Of a DNA stretch of 64,000 nt, positions 55,401 to 64,000 are shown one piece after another. The notes beneath the pieces are model-generated. The model had not been told where the DNA came from. It ran no database searches and saw nothing but the letters and a program-made list of their open reading frames with translations. The position numbers and the translations under genes are program-made. Location of the stretch: positions 1,674,001 through 1,738,000 of the forward strand of contig JALBUN010000048.1 of assembly GCA_025174535.1 (NCBI GenBank), in the 5' to 3' direction. The number at the start of each line of letters is the position of its first letter. The stretch's first letter is position 1. Source of the DNA: Cantharellus purpuraceus. Its lineage: Eukaryota; Basidiomycota; Agaricomycetes; Cantharellales; Hydnaceae.

Positions 55401-56704
55401 TCGCTGTCAGTGCTTGGCTGGGAACGTTTAAGAGTTGCTTCGGCGGCAGCAGCGTCGCGACGCATACGTTCGTCGTGAGCAGCTTGCTCCATCCGCGCTG
55501 CTTGCTGCTGTAGAGCATCTTGAATCTGCATAGTGTACTGCGTTCCATTGGGCCCACTAAACACAAAGGAAGGTCCTATTTTCGTACCGTGTATGAGGCC
55601 GCAAACGGACGTACCGAGAAATGTGTATGAGCATAATGCGCACCGACTTTTCAATGCTCTTTATACTAGATGCTGGAATGCCTTCCAATTGACGAGGGGT
55701 CCACGTGGCAAGGGTAGAAATGATTAACGGAAGTAATAATGGCCTGAGTTTAGTTAGAGGACCCCAACTATTGATGATGGCGGAGAGCAGGTCTGCATTT
55801 CTGTGAAGACATCAATCGAACATGATAAACAGTCATCAACGCAGCACGTACTTGCTTTGGAAGAGAAGAGTGATGATACGCTCAAGGAGCCTTGATCCCT
55901 CCGCTTCTAGCTGCGAAGACGACATGAAAGGGTGATCAGAAGGACAAAGGGCCAAGTTGGGGTCAGCCTTATTCTGTAACTACAAGAAGGGCAGTATAAG
56001 ATAGAATCAGACATGCGTATCCGTAATCAGTAACTACCCGAGGGTCGGATACACCGCGCGTTTGGACAAGGACAACACGCTGGATAAACTTGAGCGCAGA
56101 AAGCTTGACGCCATTCGACGCGTCGTGCAACCATACTAGCTCAATAATGCGAGCTTTGGCCTGAGAGAGGGTATCCCATTGCTGATGATGACTTCGGTTC
56201 GTACAGCTAATGCAGGAAACGCGTAGGTAAAGGTGAGCACGTGACTCAAAGAAACTCCGACGTACTATAAGCGGAAGAGCAAAGGGTAGATAGTGGCGAA
56301 GCACCGGATTACAATCTTGACGATGACCGCACCAGGATCTTTAAGGAGCCCTGAAAGCACGTCTAGCGACTGGGTAGCAACTGTGTGGTGTGTATAACTG
56401 TAAATTTACTGCGCGAATTGAGTGCAAAAGTTTACGAACGCTGTGTACGTGTTTCGAGCGGTAAAGAGGAACAGGCAAGGCCAAAGTGGAGTAAATCGAG
56501 CACCCATCTCTTCAGAAGCGAGTCACCTGCGCCAGAGATGGTTGTGATAAGCGCAGTGCAGAGAATGGGAATTCGGTTTGGCTGCTTTTCGAGGGAGTCT
56601 CGTAACGAAGCTAACAGGGAAGCTTGCTCAGGGGAATCAGCAGGTACTGCCAACGCTGCTGACAGAGCTTGCAATGGATCTAAAGATGCATTACTGGCCG
56701 CCAT
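52479..56704 (-). CDS. PTA1: Symplekin/Pta1, mRNA 3'-end processing scaffold
   Basis: This is a scaffold of the cleavage and polyadenylation factor, joining the nuclease and phosphatase modules in the nucleus. It starts at 56,704 (MAASNASLDPLQAL) with HEAT-like helices (LLKRWVLDLLHFGL; LRHYLPFALPLIVRR; HDASNGVKLSALKFIQRVVLVQTRG), the symplekin N-terminal region. A charged coiled stretch (about 55,450, AARMEQAAHDERMRRDAAA) precedes SDALAEFLRNFDFTALP. The middle has EDLITALIRSLGP-type repeats (53,299-53,622), and the C-terminal symplekin domain (53,249-52,479) has ELMVLLHESEKEIGLNS and WTNHALWQGFIHCAKAIAP, ending in an Ala/Pro-rich tail. Around 15 introns; total roughly 1,100-1,200 residues, normal for the family. 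Exon limits were not all resolved. Confidence 0.85.
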
Positions 56705-57130
56705 CTACACCACTGATGTTTTGTTCTCGAGGAACTTTGCGTACCGCCAAACAAACCAAAATAACACCTTTGCTTCCGCCCACACCATGATCTAACTTAT
56801 TGCTTCTCATACAGGCCTTATTCCAACTTACAGACAGTATACGCAAGCTGATTGTTGAATCTTGAACCTTGCCGTCTTTTAGGTGGAAACTTGTTCAAAA
56901 TAGCACATGCCGGGATACCCGTAGCGTAGGGGTGATAGTGATCTCATACAGATTTTACCCTCAGTTTGAGGAAAATATTGACTTGAGGATCCAGTTTGCT
57001 TCAACTCTTTGCACCATGGAGAGGACCATACTAGTACTATATACGTTGTGGATGTGAAGTCGATTATATCATGTGCACTAGCCACTTTCTCCGAAGCCTA
57101 CCGACCGCCTTCACTGTAGGAAGAATGAAA
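56705..57130. other. Upstream region of symplekin, no gene seen
   Basis: No frame with recognisable similarity. It presumably contains the symplekin promoter. At 57,131 an inverted-repeat arm begins. Confidence 0.5.
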
Positions 57131-57203
57131 CCTCAATTCCAGTACATTTTGCACTACAGAAAAGCAGTACAGAAGATGTTGAATTTTAGGTCAAAGTGAC
57201 CTG
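57131..57203. repeat. Left arm of imperfect inverted repeat (CACTACAG-containing)
   Basis: About 73 bp with close to 85-90% match to the reverse complement of 60,497-60,568. It contains CACTACAGAAAA and TGAATTTTAGGTCAAAGTGA. It could be a terminal inverted repeat of an older DNA element enclosing the repeat island, or one of two copies of a small element. Confidence 0.6.
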
Positions 57204-57228
57204 GTTACCAAGAAAATTCCCTCATGTT

Positions 57229-57759
57229 TGTTACGTACTAGGTCCGAATCGGGGTCGGAGATTGGGTTGGAGGTTGGTCGGAGGTTTGGTCGGAGTCGGA
57301 GAAGGAGTCAGGTACATCGTGGGGGTCGGAACGGGCTTGGCTTCAGCTTATGTGCTGCGCCCTCACTAATACCGGTGTCCGAGATCTTGGAGACGGAGTA
57401 CAACTTAAAGAGTTAGGATTGGACTTAGGAACTAGGCGTGATTCAAACTGGGGAATGAAGTCCCCAGTCGGGCAACTTAAATACATATTTTGAAATCTAA
57501 TAATAATTACTCTGGTGATGGGTCTCCGAGGCCGACGGCCTTACATGAGTATGTCCAAGTCCGACGGGACGGATGTCTGGGTTCCTATGGTGATGCTGAT
57601 GCATCAATCAGAACCGGAGACGGATGGGCGGAATTGGCAGTGACAATCAGACAGGTAAATGGAGACGTGATGGTTTCCAAATGGAGTATAGATTTCATAT
57701 GCGTGGGGATCTGGGTGGATCGGATGGGGATCTGGGTGTTAATGAATATAGTCATAACA
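57229..57759 (-). repeat. LTR family A, reverse, without TSD
   Basis: This 531-bp copy (TGTTACGTACTA to AGTCATAACA) is followed directly by the B repeat at an internal B position. Left and right flanks do not match, so sequence on the left was deleted or recombined. Confidence 0.9.
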
Positions 57760-58978
57760 TCACTAAGACAATAAGGAGTATTTGTTGTGGAAGCTGACTG
57801 AAGTCCTCATGTGACTCAGGGTCGACTTACCTTCAGAGCCATAGGGAAGATGGTATTGGTGGATGTTTCTATTGTTCTTTTATATGACTCACCCCTGTTT
57901 CATCTTTAATTCATTCATACACAACTTACTCATCCTTGTTCTATTTTTGGTTCTTTTATTACTCATCACCTCCTATTCTTACAAAGATTACCCCTATCTG
58001 TTGCTTCATTTCTCCATGATTTCCCCATTAGTAGTTCAACTTCACACACTTCATCAGCTGGCTTGATCAGCATTTCTTGCATCATATTGCATCATTTGCT
58101 CCTCATATTGTGTCATTGTGCCCTGGTGATTTGTATATAGAAGGGCGCTAGTTTTTGCCTTTTGGAAGCAATCAACAAGTTTTCAGCCAATTGTCAGGGT
58201 TCAAATAAGTCATATTCTATTTTTAGTATTTTCTCTTGACACCCCTATCAGCGCAGCCTGTCAGGGTGCATCTCCCCTATTTCATTGCCCTTATCACTTC
58301 CCCTATCTTTCCTCCCCTATCTTGGTTCTCCTATCCGTCTCCATCATTTAGTATAAAGACTCACCTTGGTGCAGTGTGATCCCCTCAGCTTGATCTCTGA
58401 GGATATCCGCTGTACCAGGTAAGTCCCATGTATTTATCAGAAACAGCTGTATAGACTGAGGATATCCGCTGTACCAGCTGGCATTATTTCTTATCGGCTC
58501 TCACTTATTGAGTATCTTGTTGTTGTGGCCTCGTCATCAGCGTCGCCCTCACACCAATGCTCTAAAGTCAAAGTCCATGCTCTAAGTCTATGCTCTACAC
58601 TCTACATCACAATCCATCAGCTCTACACTGAGGTAAAGCACCTTGGTTCAATGATCAGATTTCCCTCCCCCACTGAGAGGTCGCATCTCCTGAAACCAGC
58701 TTTTGCATACCTCTCAACTGGGCTTCCCATCATCCTCCAGTCACAGAGCATGATCAACCATCTCACCAGAAAGTCCCAGAGTGTGATCTACTATCTTGAC
58801 CATCCTTTTTGCTCCCCATCATCCTCCAGTCACAGAGCACTATTACACTTGCCCATTACTCAGTGCTACCCCTTGGCCTGACTGTTCTTTGGTGTGCTGA
58901 ACAACTGTGTTACACACCATCTGTTTGCTAGGACCATTGCATGCAGGCTTATAGAATCTATTCCATAAGCAAACTGAC
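57760..58978 (+). repeat. Repeat B, 3' part (B5), split by a G2 solo LTR
   Basis: It matches B2 from 34,001 to its end, in two pieces (57,760-58,191 and 58,554-58,978). The B start with the reading frame is missing. The right end abuts the accessory-frame fragment at 58,980. Confidence 0.85.
58192..58553 (+). repeat. Solo LTR of G2, TSD CCAAT
   Basis: This 362-bp copy is flanked by CCAAT (58,187-58,191; 58,554-58,558); the empty site is visible in B2 near 34,430. It is longer than the LTR at 10,728 because GAGGATATCCGCTGTACCAG is present twice with an insert of about 40 bp between. Confidence 0.95.
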
Positions 58979-59171
58979 ACCGTTTCCTATCCCTTTCTTT
59001 CCACTCCTGTTCCTTCTGTTTTTCTCATTCTTTCTGCTCCTTTTCCTTCCATTCCTCTTCTGCCTTTTTCCAATCTTTCACTTCATCAAGTTCCTTCAAC
59101 TGCTGTGCCAACCAAGCATGTTCAGCCAGGATTTGGTTCTTGGACATAGTCACAGGATTAGACATAGTGGT
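58979..59171 (-). pseudogene. Accessory coiled-coil ORF, N-terminal fragment
   Basis: From 59,171 it reads MSNPVTMSKNQILAEHAWLAQ, followed by a Glu/Lys/Trp coiled coil with one internal stop, then ends at repeat B. The opening and the coiled coil resemble the antisense frame of G1 (28,230) but are clearly divergent, so this is a distinct branch of the same kind of element gene. Confidence 0.55.
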
Positions 59172-59255
59172 GGTAGAAGGTCAAGAGAGGTTTAATTTCA
59201 CAAGACCCAAACCCACCTTATATCAAATTTCCAGCACTAATTGATGCCTATCTTA

Positions 59256-60451
59256 CATGAAGGGGGGATGGCCAACTGCCATGGTGGTTACCAAAGCTTC
59301 AACAAATATTTTGTAATGTATGGTTTGTCATTACACAAACTCATCACATTTTCCAGAGCAGCAGAATAAGCCATTTAATGTCAGATAATGCAAGGTGGTC
59401 AACACTAAATATTCCATACAGCTGTATGTGTATCACTGTGTCCCTCTGGTAGGAGAATTTGATATTCACTGCGGTCCATTTGATGTGAGGTTAGATCAAC
59501 TGCAGAGGTCAATTGGGAGCCACCCCATCTTTAACTGTCTACAGGGGGCATCAGGGCATCAGAGTATTCACTGTTGAAGTAGGACACATTGGCACTTGCA
59601 GTGTTGATGTTATCCCCAACACAATTCATCTGTAGTACTGTTGGCTGGTGCTATACACAGTGTTGTTGCCAAGAGAGCTAGCTGTCTTTGTGCTAGAGGG
59701 AACAGAGGATGAAGAAGAAAGGCTGGGGCATTATTATTGGTTGAGCTCATGTTGAGCCCAGGAATGCCAGCGGCAGTGACCTCAGAAAACAGATGTTCTT
59801 CCAGCCCTTCTCTGAAGGTTTTGAGCATGTTGTTTAATGGGACAGGCTCCCCATTTGAGTTTTGTAGAGTGAAGTCTGCATGGGCTGGTACTCATAGGGT
59901 TGCTGGTGGGCAACTATGTACCTTGATTGGTCATTGATTGGTCATTGAGGCATGCAATCTCAGGAGCTATTCATATTTCACAAACTGCTGAAAAAATTTG
60001 CCATATATGGAAAGAAATGGCCTCATATATGAAACCAAAGCTAAAGCTTTGGTAATAATCATTGCCACCCAAATAGTACTATAGATGAATTGCATTGGGG
60101 ATAACATCAACACTGCAAGTGCCAATGTGTCCTACTACAACGATTGATGCTCTGATGCTCTGATGCCTCACATAGACATTTAAAGATAGGGCTCCCAACT
60201 GACCTCTGCAGCTGATCTAACTTCGCATCAACTTGACCGCAGTGAATATCAAATTCTCCTACCAGAGGGATACAGTGATACATGTGTGGCTGTATGGGTC
60301 ATTTAGTGACCACCTTGCATTATCTGACATTAAATGGCTTATTCTGCTGCTCTGGAAAGTGAAATGAGTTTGTGTAATGACTAACCCAACATAACAAAAT
60401 GTTTGTTAAAGCTTTGATAACCGCCGCTGCAGTCGGCCATCCCCCTTCATG
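59256..60451. mobile_element. Foldback element with about 390-bp inverted arms, TSD TTA
   Basis: The left arm (59,256 to about 59,645) begins CATGAAGGGGGGATGGCC; the right arm (about 60,060-60,451) ends GGCCATCCCCCTTCATG and is its reverse complement with scattered differences. TTA flanks both sides (59,253-59,255; 60,452-60,454). The interior resembles 42,200-42,870. A 72-residue frame on the minus strand (59,610-59,828) has no recognisable domain. No transposase is seen, so it is non-autonomous. Confidence 0.8.
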
Positions 60452-60496
60452 TTAACTACTAGATATCAGTACGTGACGATTGTCGGGGAGAATTCA

Positions 60497-60568
60497 GTTC
60501 ACTTTGACCTAAAATTCAGGGTCTTTTGTACTGTTTTTCTGTAGTGTAAAAAGTACTGGAATTGAAGC
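60497..60568. repeat. Right arm of the imperfect inverted repeat
   Basis: Reverse-complement partner of 57,131-57,203. It lies about 250 bp upstream of the TMEM14 start. Confidence 0.6.
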
Positions 60569-60816
60569 TAATTTGTTCTTCCCCCGATCCTACCCTACTG
60601 CAGCGGATTCTGCTCGCCAGCCAACGAAATACCATCTGGCCGAATATGCTATAGTGCCACTTATGTGCTGAAATCGGGAGATCTCGAGAATTCCCGCTGA
60701 GATCCGATTTTATCAGCACAGTCGTTTTTCACCGGGACTGAGCGTGAAACCATCCTGCCGATTACACGCGTCATCTCAAGTCCCACACGCTTATCTTCTT
60801 GCTAACACCACTACAA

Positions 60817-61301
60817 ATGGTGAGATATCGTGGAAGCCTTTTCAACTACTCAACTATTCATGTCACCTTCTCCGCAGTCAGCATATCCAGCATTCGTCGT
60901 TGGGACCCTGTGCATCGTCGGAGGCATCACAGGATTTGCGAGAACACGATCCATCCCTTCCATTGTTGCCGGTGTAGGGTCAGGAACATTTTGCCTCCCT
61001 TGTTCAGAATTTTGATTGCAAGCGAACCAGTGTCGGTGCTCTGTATCTTTGGAGCGCAGATCGCATTCGTAAAGGAACTAGTAGCGGTGTCGAGGGCGCG
61101 TTAGGTGAGCCTGCTTTGTCAGGTACTCGACTCTGGCCGGAGCGTTCATGTCCATTGACATTCATAGCTGCATCTGCTATCTTGTTCCTCTCCTCAGTAC
61201 CGCGTGTAGCCAAAGGACCCATCCCAGCTACCCTCACACTCGCAAGCGCAGGGGCAGGGGCCTATTACGGCAATACATGGTATGCGCTGAGGAATCACTG
61301 A
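60817..61301 (+). CDS. TMEM14: TMEM14 family small membrane protein
   Basis: Four predicted transmembrane helices in 104 residues; relatives act in the mitochondrial inner membrane (TMEM14C in haem precursor transport in animals), and the fungal role is not established. Exons: 60,817-60,819 (ATG alone), 60,878-60,973, 61,023-61,104 and 61,168-61,301. The protein starts MSAYPAFVVGTLCIVGGITGFARTR..., with family blocks YPAF, GGxxGxARTRSIPSIVAG, GALYLWSADRIRKG and PATLTLASAGAGAYY. An alternative unspliced start at 60,860 would give MSPSPQ before SAYPAF; the spliced form fits the family better. The three larger exons are certain in either case. Confidence 0.85.
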
Positions 61302-61505
61302 GTTATTATATATCACTAGGAACTGTTGTATTCTCGTCCTGGCAATCTAAGTAACAGCCCTGTCTCGCAGCTTCCTGTTCTGTAAGACAGGTCACGTGAG
61401 CCACAGACCCGCGGCAATTTCCGTAATTCTTTGGTGCCTCACATCTTGTCTCTGCCAATATTCGCGGCTGCTTGTGCTAGTTTTAAATCTTTTATTTGAC
61501 TTTAT

Positions 61506-62569
61506 ATGGCTGGCTACTTCAATAATCATTCACAACGTATAGTCCCAACAGCCCCATCAGCCTCTGGTACTCATACAAGCGCCGTCAGCCACACTGCTCC
61601 CTCAAATTCTCACCCGAATTCACGCTTGCGAGCAGCATCGTCGAGCAATTCAAAGCACTTTTCCACCACTGTGTCTCTGGAAGAAAGGGCGAGAGACAAA
61701 AGCACTGTGAGCAAAGGGTTGGCTAATGGTGCCACAGGGACACACGCCGTGCATCCCTTACGAAACACGTGAGTCACAAATATTCGTTGGCATAAGGCGC
61801 GTTAGAAAGTCCAGTCTGACCATTGCCTTTCAATGCGTTATAGATGGGTGTTTTGGTTCAGACAACAGCGTGCACCCAGCAAGGTCGTCGATTATGAAAG
61901 TGGCATAAAGAAGATTTCTGCCTTTGCCTCTGTAGAGTCCTTCTGGTCTCTTTTCACCCATCTACAGCCTCCATCTGCTCTTCAACCCACAACCGACTAC
62001 CTACTCTTCCACGAAGGCGTGCGCAGACCCGTCTGGGAAGACCCCCTCAACCTCGCTGGAGGCAAGTGGATCATACGGCTTAGGAAGGGCATTGCAGACA
62101 GGCTGTGGGAAGACCTAGTGTGTGCTGTCGTTGGAGACCAGTTTGCACGGGACGGCGAGTCAGATCCTCAGAGTGGAGAGGGGGCAGTGGACGGCGTGCA
62201 AGATGTGCCAGCCGGCCCTGAGATATGTGGGTGTACGATCAGTGTGAGAAATAGCGAGGACATCCTGAGTGTATGGAATAAGGGGACAGATGCGAAAATC
62301 AATGCCAGGATAAGGTAAGTACTATTTCCGTCTGTTCCCCCCGCTCTGCTTTACAGGGGCACTTTGCTACAGAGATACCGTCAAGCGAGTGCTGAATTTA
62401 CCACCAAATATAATCATGGAGTATAAGACAAATTCAGGTGATTGCGCTAACTCATTTGACGCTTTCAGCAAGTTGGCTGACTTACATTCGTGCAGAATCC
62501 ATGGGAGATAGATCAAGTTTCCGAAATTCGGCAATTGATAGGACACCCATCGAACGAGAGAAGCCTTGA
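61506..62569 (+). CDS. EIF4E2: Class II eIF4E (4EHP/eIF4E2-like) cap-binding protein
   Basis: It binds the mRNA 5' cap; class II members usually repress or specialise translation. Exons 61,506-61,768, 61,844-62,314, 62,373-62,437 and 62,496-62,569 give 290 residues. A Ser/Thr/Asn-rich N-terminus of about 85 residues precedes the fold: NTWVFWF, ISAFASVESFWSLFTHL, FHEGVRRPVWED, GGKWIIRLRKG, ICGCTISVRNSEDILSVWNK, and the 4EHP-like end RIRDTVKRVLNLPPN-IIMEYKT. The first cap-stacking Trp of class I (Trp56 in mouse) is replaced by Tyr in VVDYESGIKKI, as in class II, while the second (in RPVWED) is kept. A loop of about 25 acidic residues (DGESDPQSGEGAVDG) is inserted before EICG, where 4EHP has only a few. 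Confidence 0.92.
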
Positions 62570-62703
62570 CATATTCCATCCTTTAGCATACCAAGCAACT
62601 ACTACTGTCCTGCTTCCTCCTTTCATCAGTTCATATGTATATTCTGGTATCAAATGCAAGCTTGGGATATCGAAGAGATAGAACAAGTATACTGCGATCA
62701 CAC

Positions 62704-63945
62704 TCACACCAAACGACCACCAGAAGTCCCGAGGGAGGGTCTGCGAACCAATGCACCTGCTAGCAGGTCCCGACAGTTTCTTAATCTCTCTCTCCTCGTC
62801 ACGAAGAACGTTCCAACGTTCATCTCATCTGCGGTTGCTAGCGGGACTCCAACCAGACCCTTGTGTCTGGCTGTCCGCAAAGCCTTGACTAGTCCATCTA
62901 CCTCCACTTCTGAATCAAGCTCTTCGGCGGCGTCTGCACCTTCATCACCTTCATTAGCATTTTGACCTTGACCTTTTCCATCTTTCAATCCCTTTTTCTT
63001 TCCGCCACTCTTTGTAACTTTCTTTTGACCCTTCTTAAGCTCTCCTTCTAGTTCTTTAGCTTTGCGTTTCTCCTCACGCTCACGCTCTCGCTTCTCCTTC
63101 TTCTCCGCCTTCGTTTCTCGCTTCACAGGTTCGACAAAATTCGGATTGTGTGCGCGATTCCATTCGAGTAGAAGTTCATCATATGGGCGTGACCGTCCTT
63201 GCACAGAACGTTTGGCACCCATACTATGCGATTTGCACGTCAATGAACGTGAGCAAGGCAGGTTCTTATCGTTGATCACGCCGCATTGCTTATCATAATC
63301 TACGGGTCCTACATGAACCATCAGCAACGAGTAGGAGGCTGGGGATGAGGCTTCATATTGACCTTTGAAACGGCCCTTTGTGATTTTGGGTGCAGGTCTT
63401 GCCTTCTTATTCGGAGGTCCGGTGTCATCATCAACAGAATCATCAACCTTCCGTTTCTTCCCCTTCTTTGAGCTGTCTATTTTAAATACACTCCAAAGTA
63501 AGTTCCAGCGGTACCAGCTTGAAGCCAGGGGTTGTAAACATACCAGCGTCACTGTCTAGAATCTTACCCTTCCCTATCTTCTTCGGAAACCCCGAACGAA
63601 TGCGTTTGCAGTTTTCTGTTATGTTGTTTAAATCCTTCAGTTCACATCTATGTTCCAACACACACCTGCATGATCAGCAATGGCACTCTTCAATACAGGC
63701 TTCTGGCACTCTCTGCACCGCACAATACCAATCTCTGTGCTTGAAAGGAGCGGCGCTGCACCGAACATCTTCATGTCCTTAGCGGAAAGCCAGGATGTAG
63801 GTGGTGATGGGAGGGAAGCCACATCGATGTCATCTGTAGAGTTTTCTACCTTAACGCGGGCCTCGCTGTCCGAGGAAGATAAAAGGGGATCGAACGTAAA
63901 TGGGACATCGGGGGACGTGGATGGGGTGGCAGGCCGCAACGACAT
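62704..63945 (-). CDS. SGF73: SAGA subunit Sgf73/ataxin-7 (SCA7 domain)
   Basis: This subunit anchors the deubiquitinase module to the SAGA co-activator in the nucleus. It starts at 63,945 (MSLRPATPSTS). Exon 1 carries zinc finger 1, CX2CX11HX3C (CRECQKPV...DHAENC, its last part on exon 2), followed by RIRSGFPKKIGKGKI. A basic linker (KKGKKRKVDD, PPNKKARPAPK) leads to the SCA7 domain GPVDYDKQCGVIN...CSRSLTCKSHSMGAKRSVQGRSRPYDELLLEWNR-type block (about 63,300-63,140), then a highly charged Lys/Glu/Arg segment and a C-terminus with GTFFVTRRERLRNC. Three introns were traced (donors GTGTGT, GTATGT and GTCAAT). The stop is 134 bp from the eIF4E stop, tail to tail. Confidence 0.9.
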
Positions 63946-64000
63946 GGTTGATTGGAAGCCTTGGCGGAGTTACGACAAACCCGTCACGTGATACCTGTCA

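Overview
The window is nuclear DNA of a filamentous basidiomycete, most likely an Agaricomycete. The evidence is many short introns (about 45-70 nt) with GTRNGT-type donors, eukaryotic single-copy genes of fungal type, Ty3/Gypsy chromoviruses and Ty1/Copia elements. A placement in Boletales is only a guess from the look of the element-borne ORFs. The window has two parts: a repeat graveyard (1 to about 42,880) and a compact gene block (about 43,075-64,000) interrupted by one repeat island (57,131-60,568).

Repeat part. I name the families by letter. G1 is a chromovirus with 517-bp LTRs (family A), complete between 5-bp target duplications at 19,584-28,888; a truncated relative occupies 2,155-5,305. 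H is a gag-bearing LTR element on the minus strand (1-2,154 and 17,376-19,583 plus 28,894-29,471). G2 is a second Gypsy (10,728-14,040) with an intact gag. G3 is a minus-strand Gypsy cut into at least seven pieces between 29,472 and 36,609. There is also a Copia relic (5,306-7,975), a long repeat of LTR type (B, 1.4-1.5 kb), another LTR family (C, about 600 bp) and an AT-rich inverted-repeat family (D, 3-bp target duplications). Insertions are nested: H went into G3, G1 into H, and B into G1; the H copy at the left edge still shows the empty G1 target site. Nearly all decay is C-to-T/G-to-A at CpG, and premature stops in the Gypsy pol frames are TGA where arginine CGA is expected.

G1 and its relative carry, antisense to pol and next to the 3' LTR, a non-viral reading frame: a charged coiled coil followed by a cysteine cluster that fits the fungal Zn(II)2Cys6 spacing. 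This is the best candidate here for an undescribed function. A second candidate is a reading frame of about 145 codons repeated in the B family.

Gene part, left to right: AP180/Yap180-type ANTH endocytic adaptor (-), gamma-glutamyl phosphate reductase PRO2 (-), cytosolic Fe-S scaffold NBP35 (+, sharing a short promoter with PRO2), Slt2/Mpk1-type MAP kinase (-), symplekin/Pta1 (-), the repeat island, a TMEM14 protein (+), a class II eIF4E/4EHP (+), and SAGA subunit Sgf73/ataxin-7 (-). They are ordinary housekeeping and signalling genes with no evident joint pathway. Noteworthy details are two 10-nt microexons in the MAP kinase gene and a start-codon-only first exon in the TMEM14 gene.
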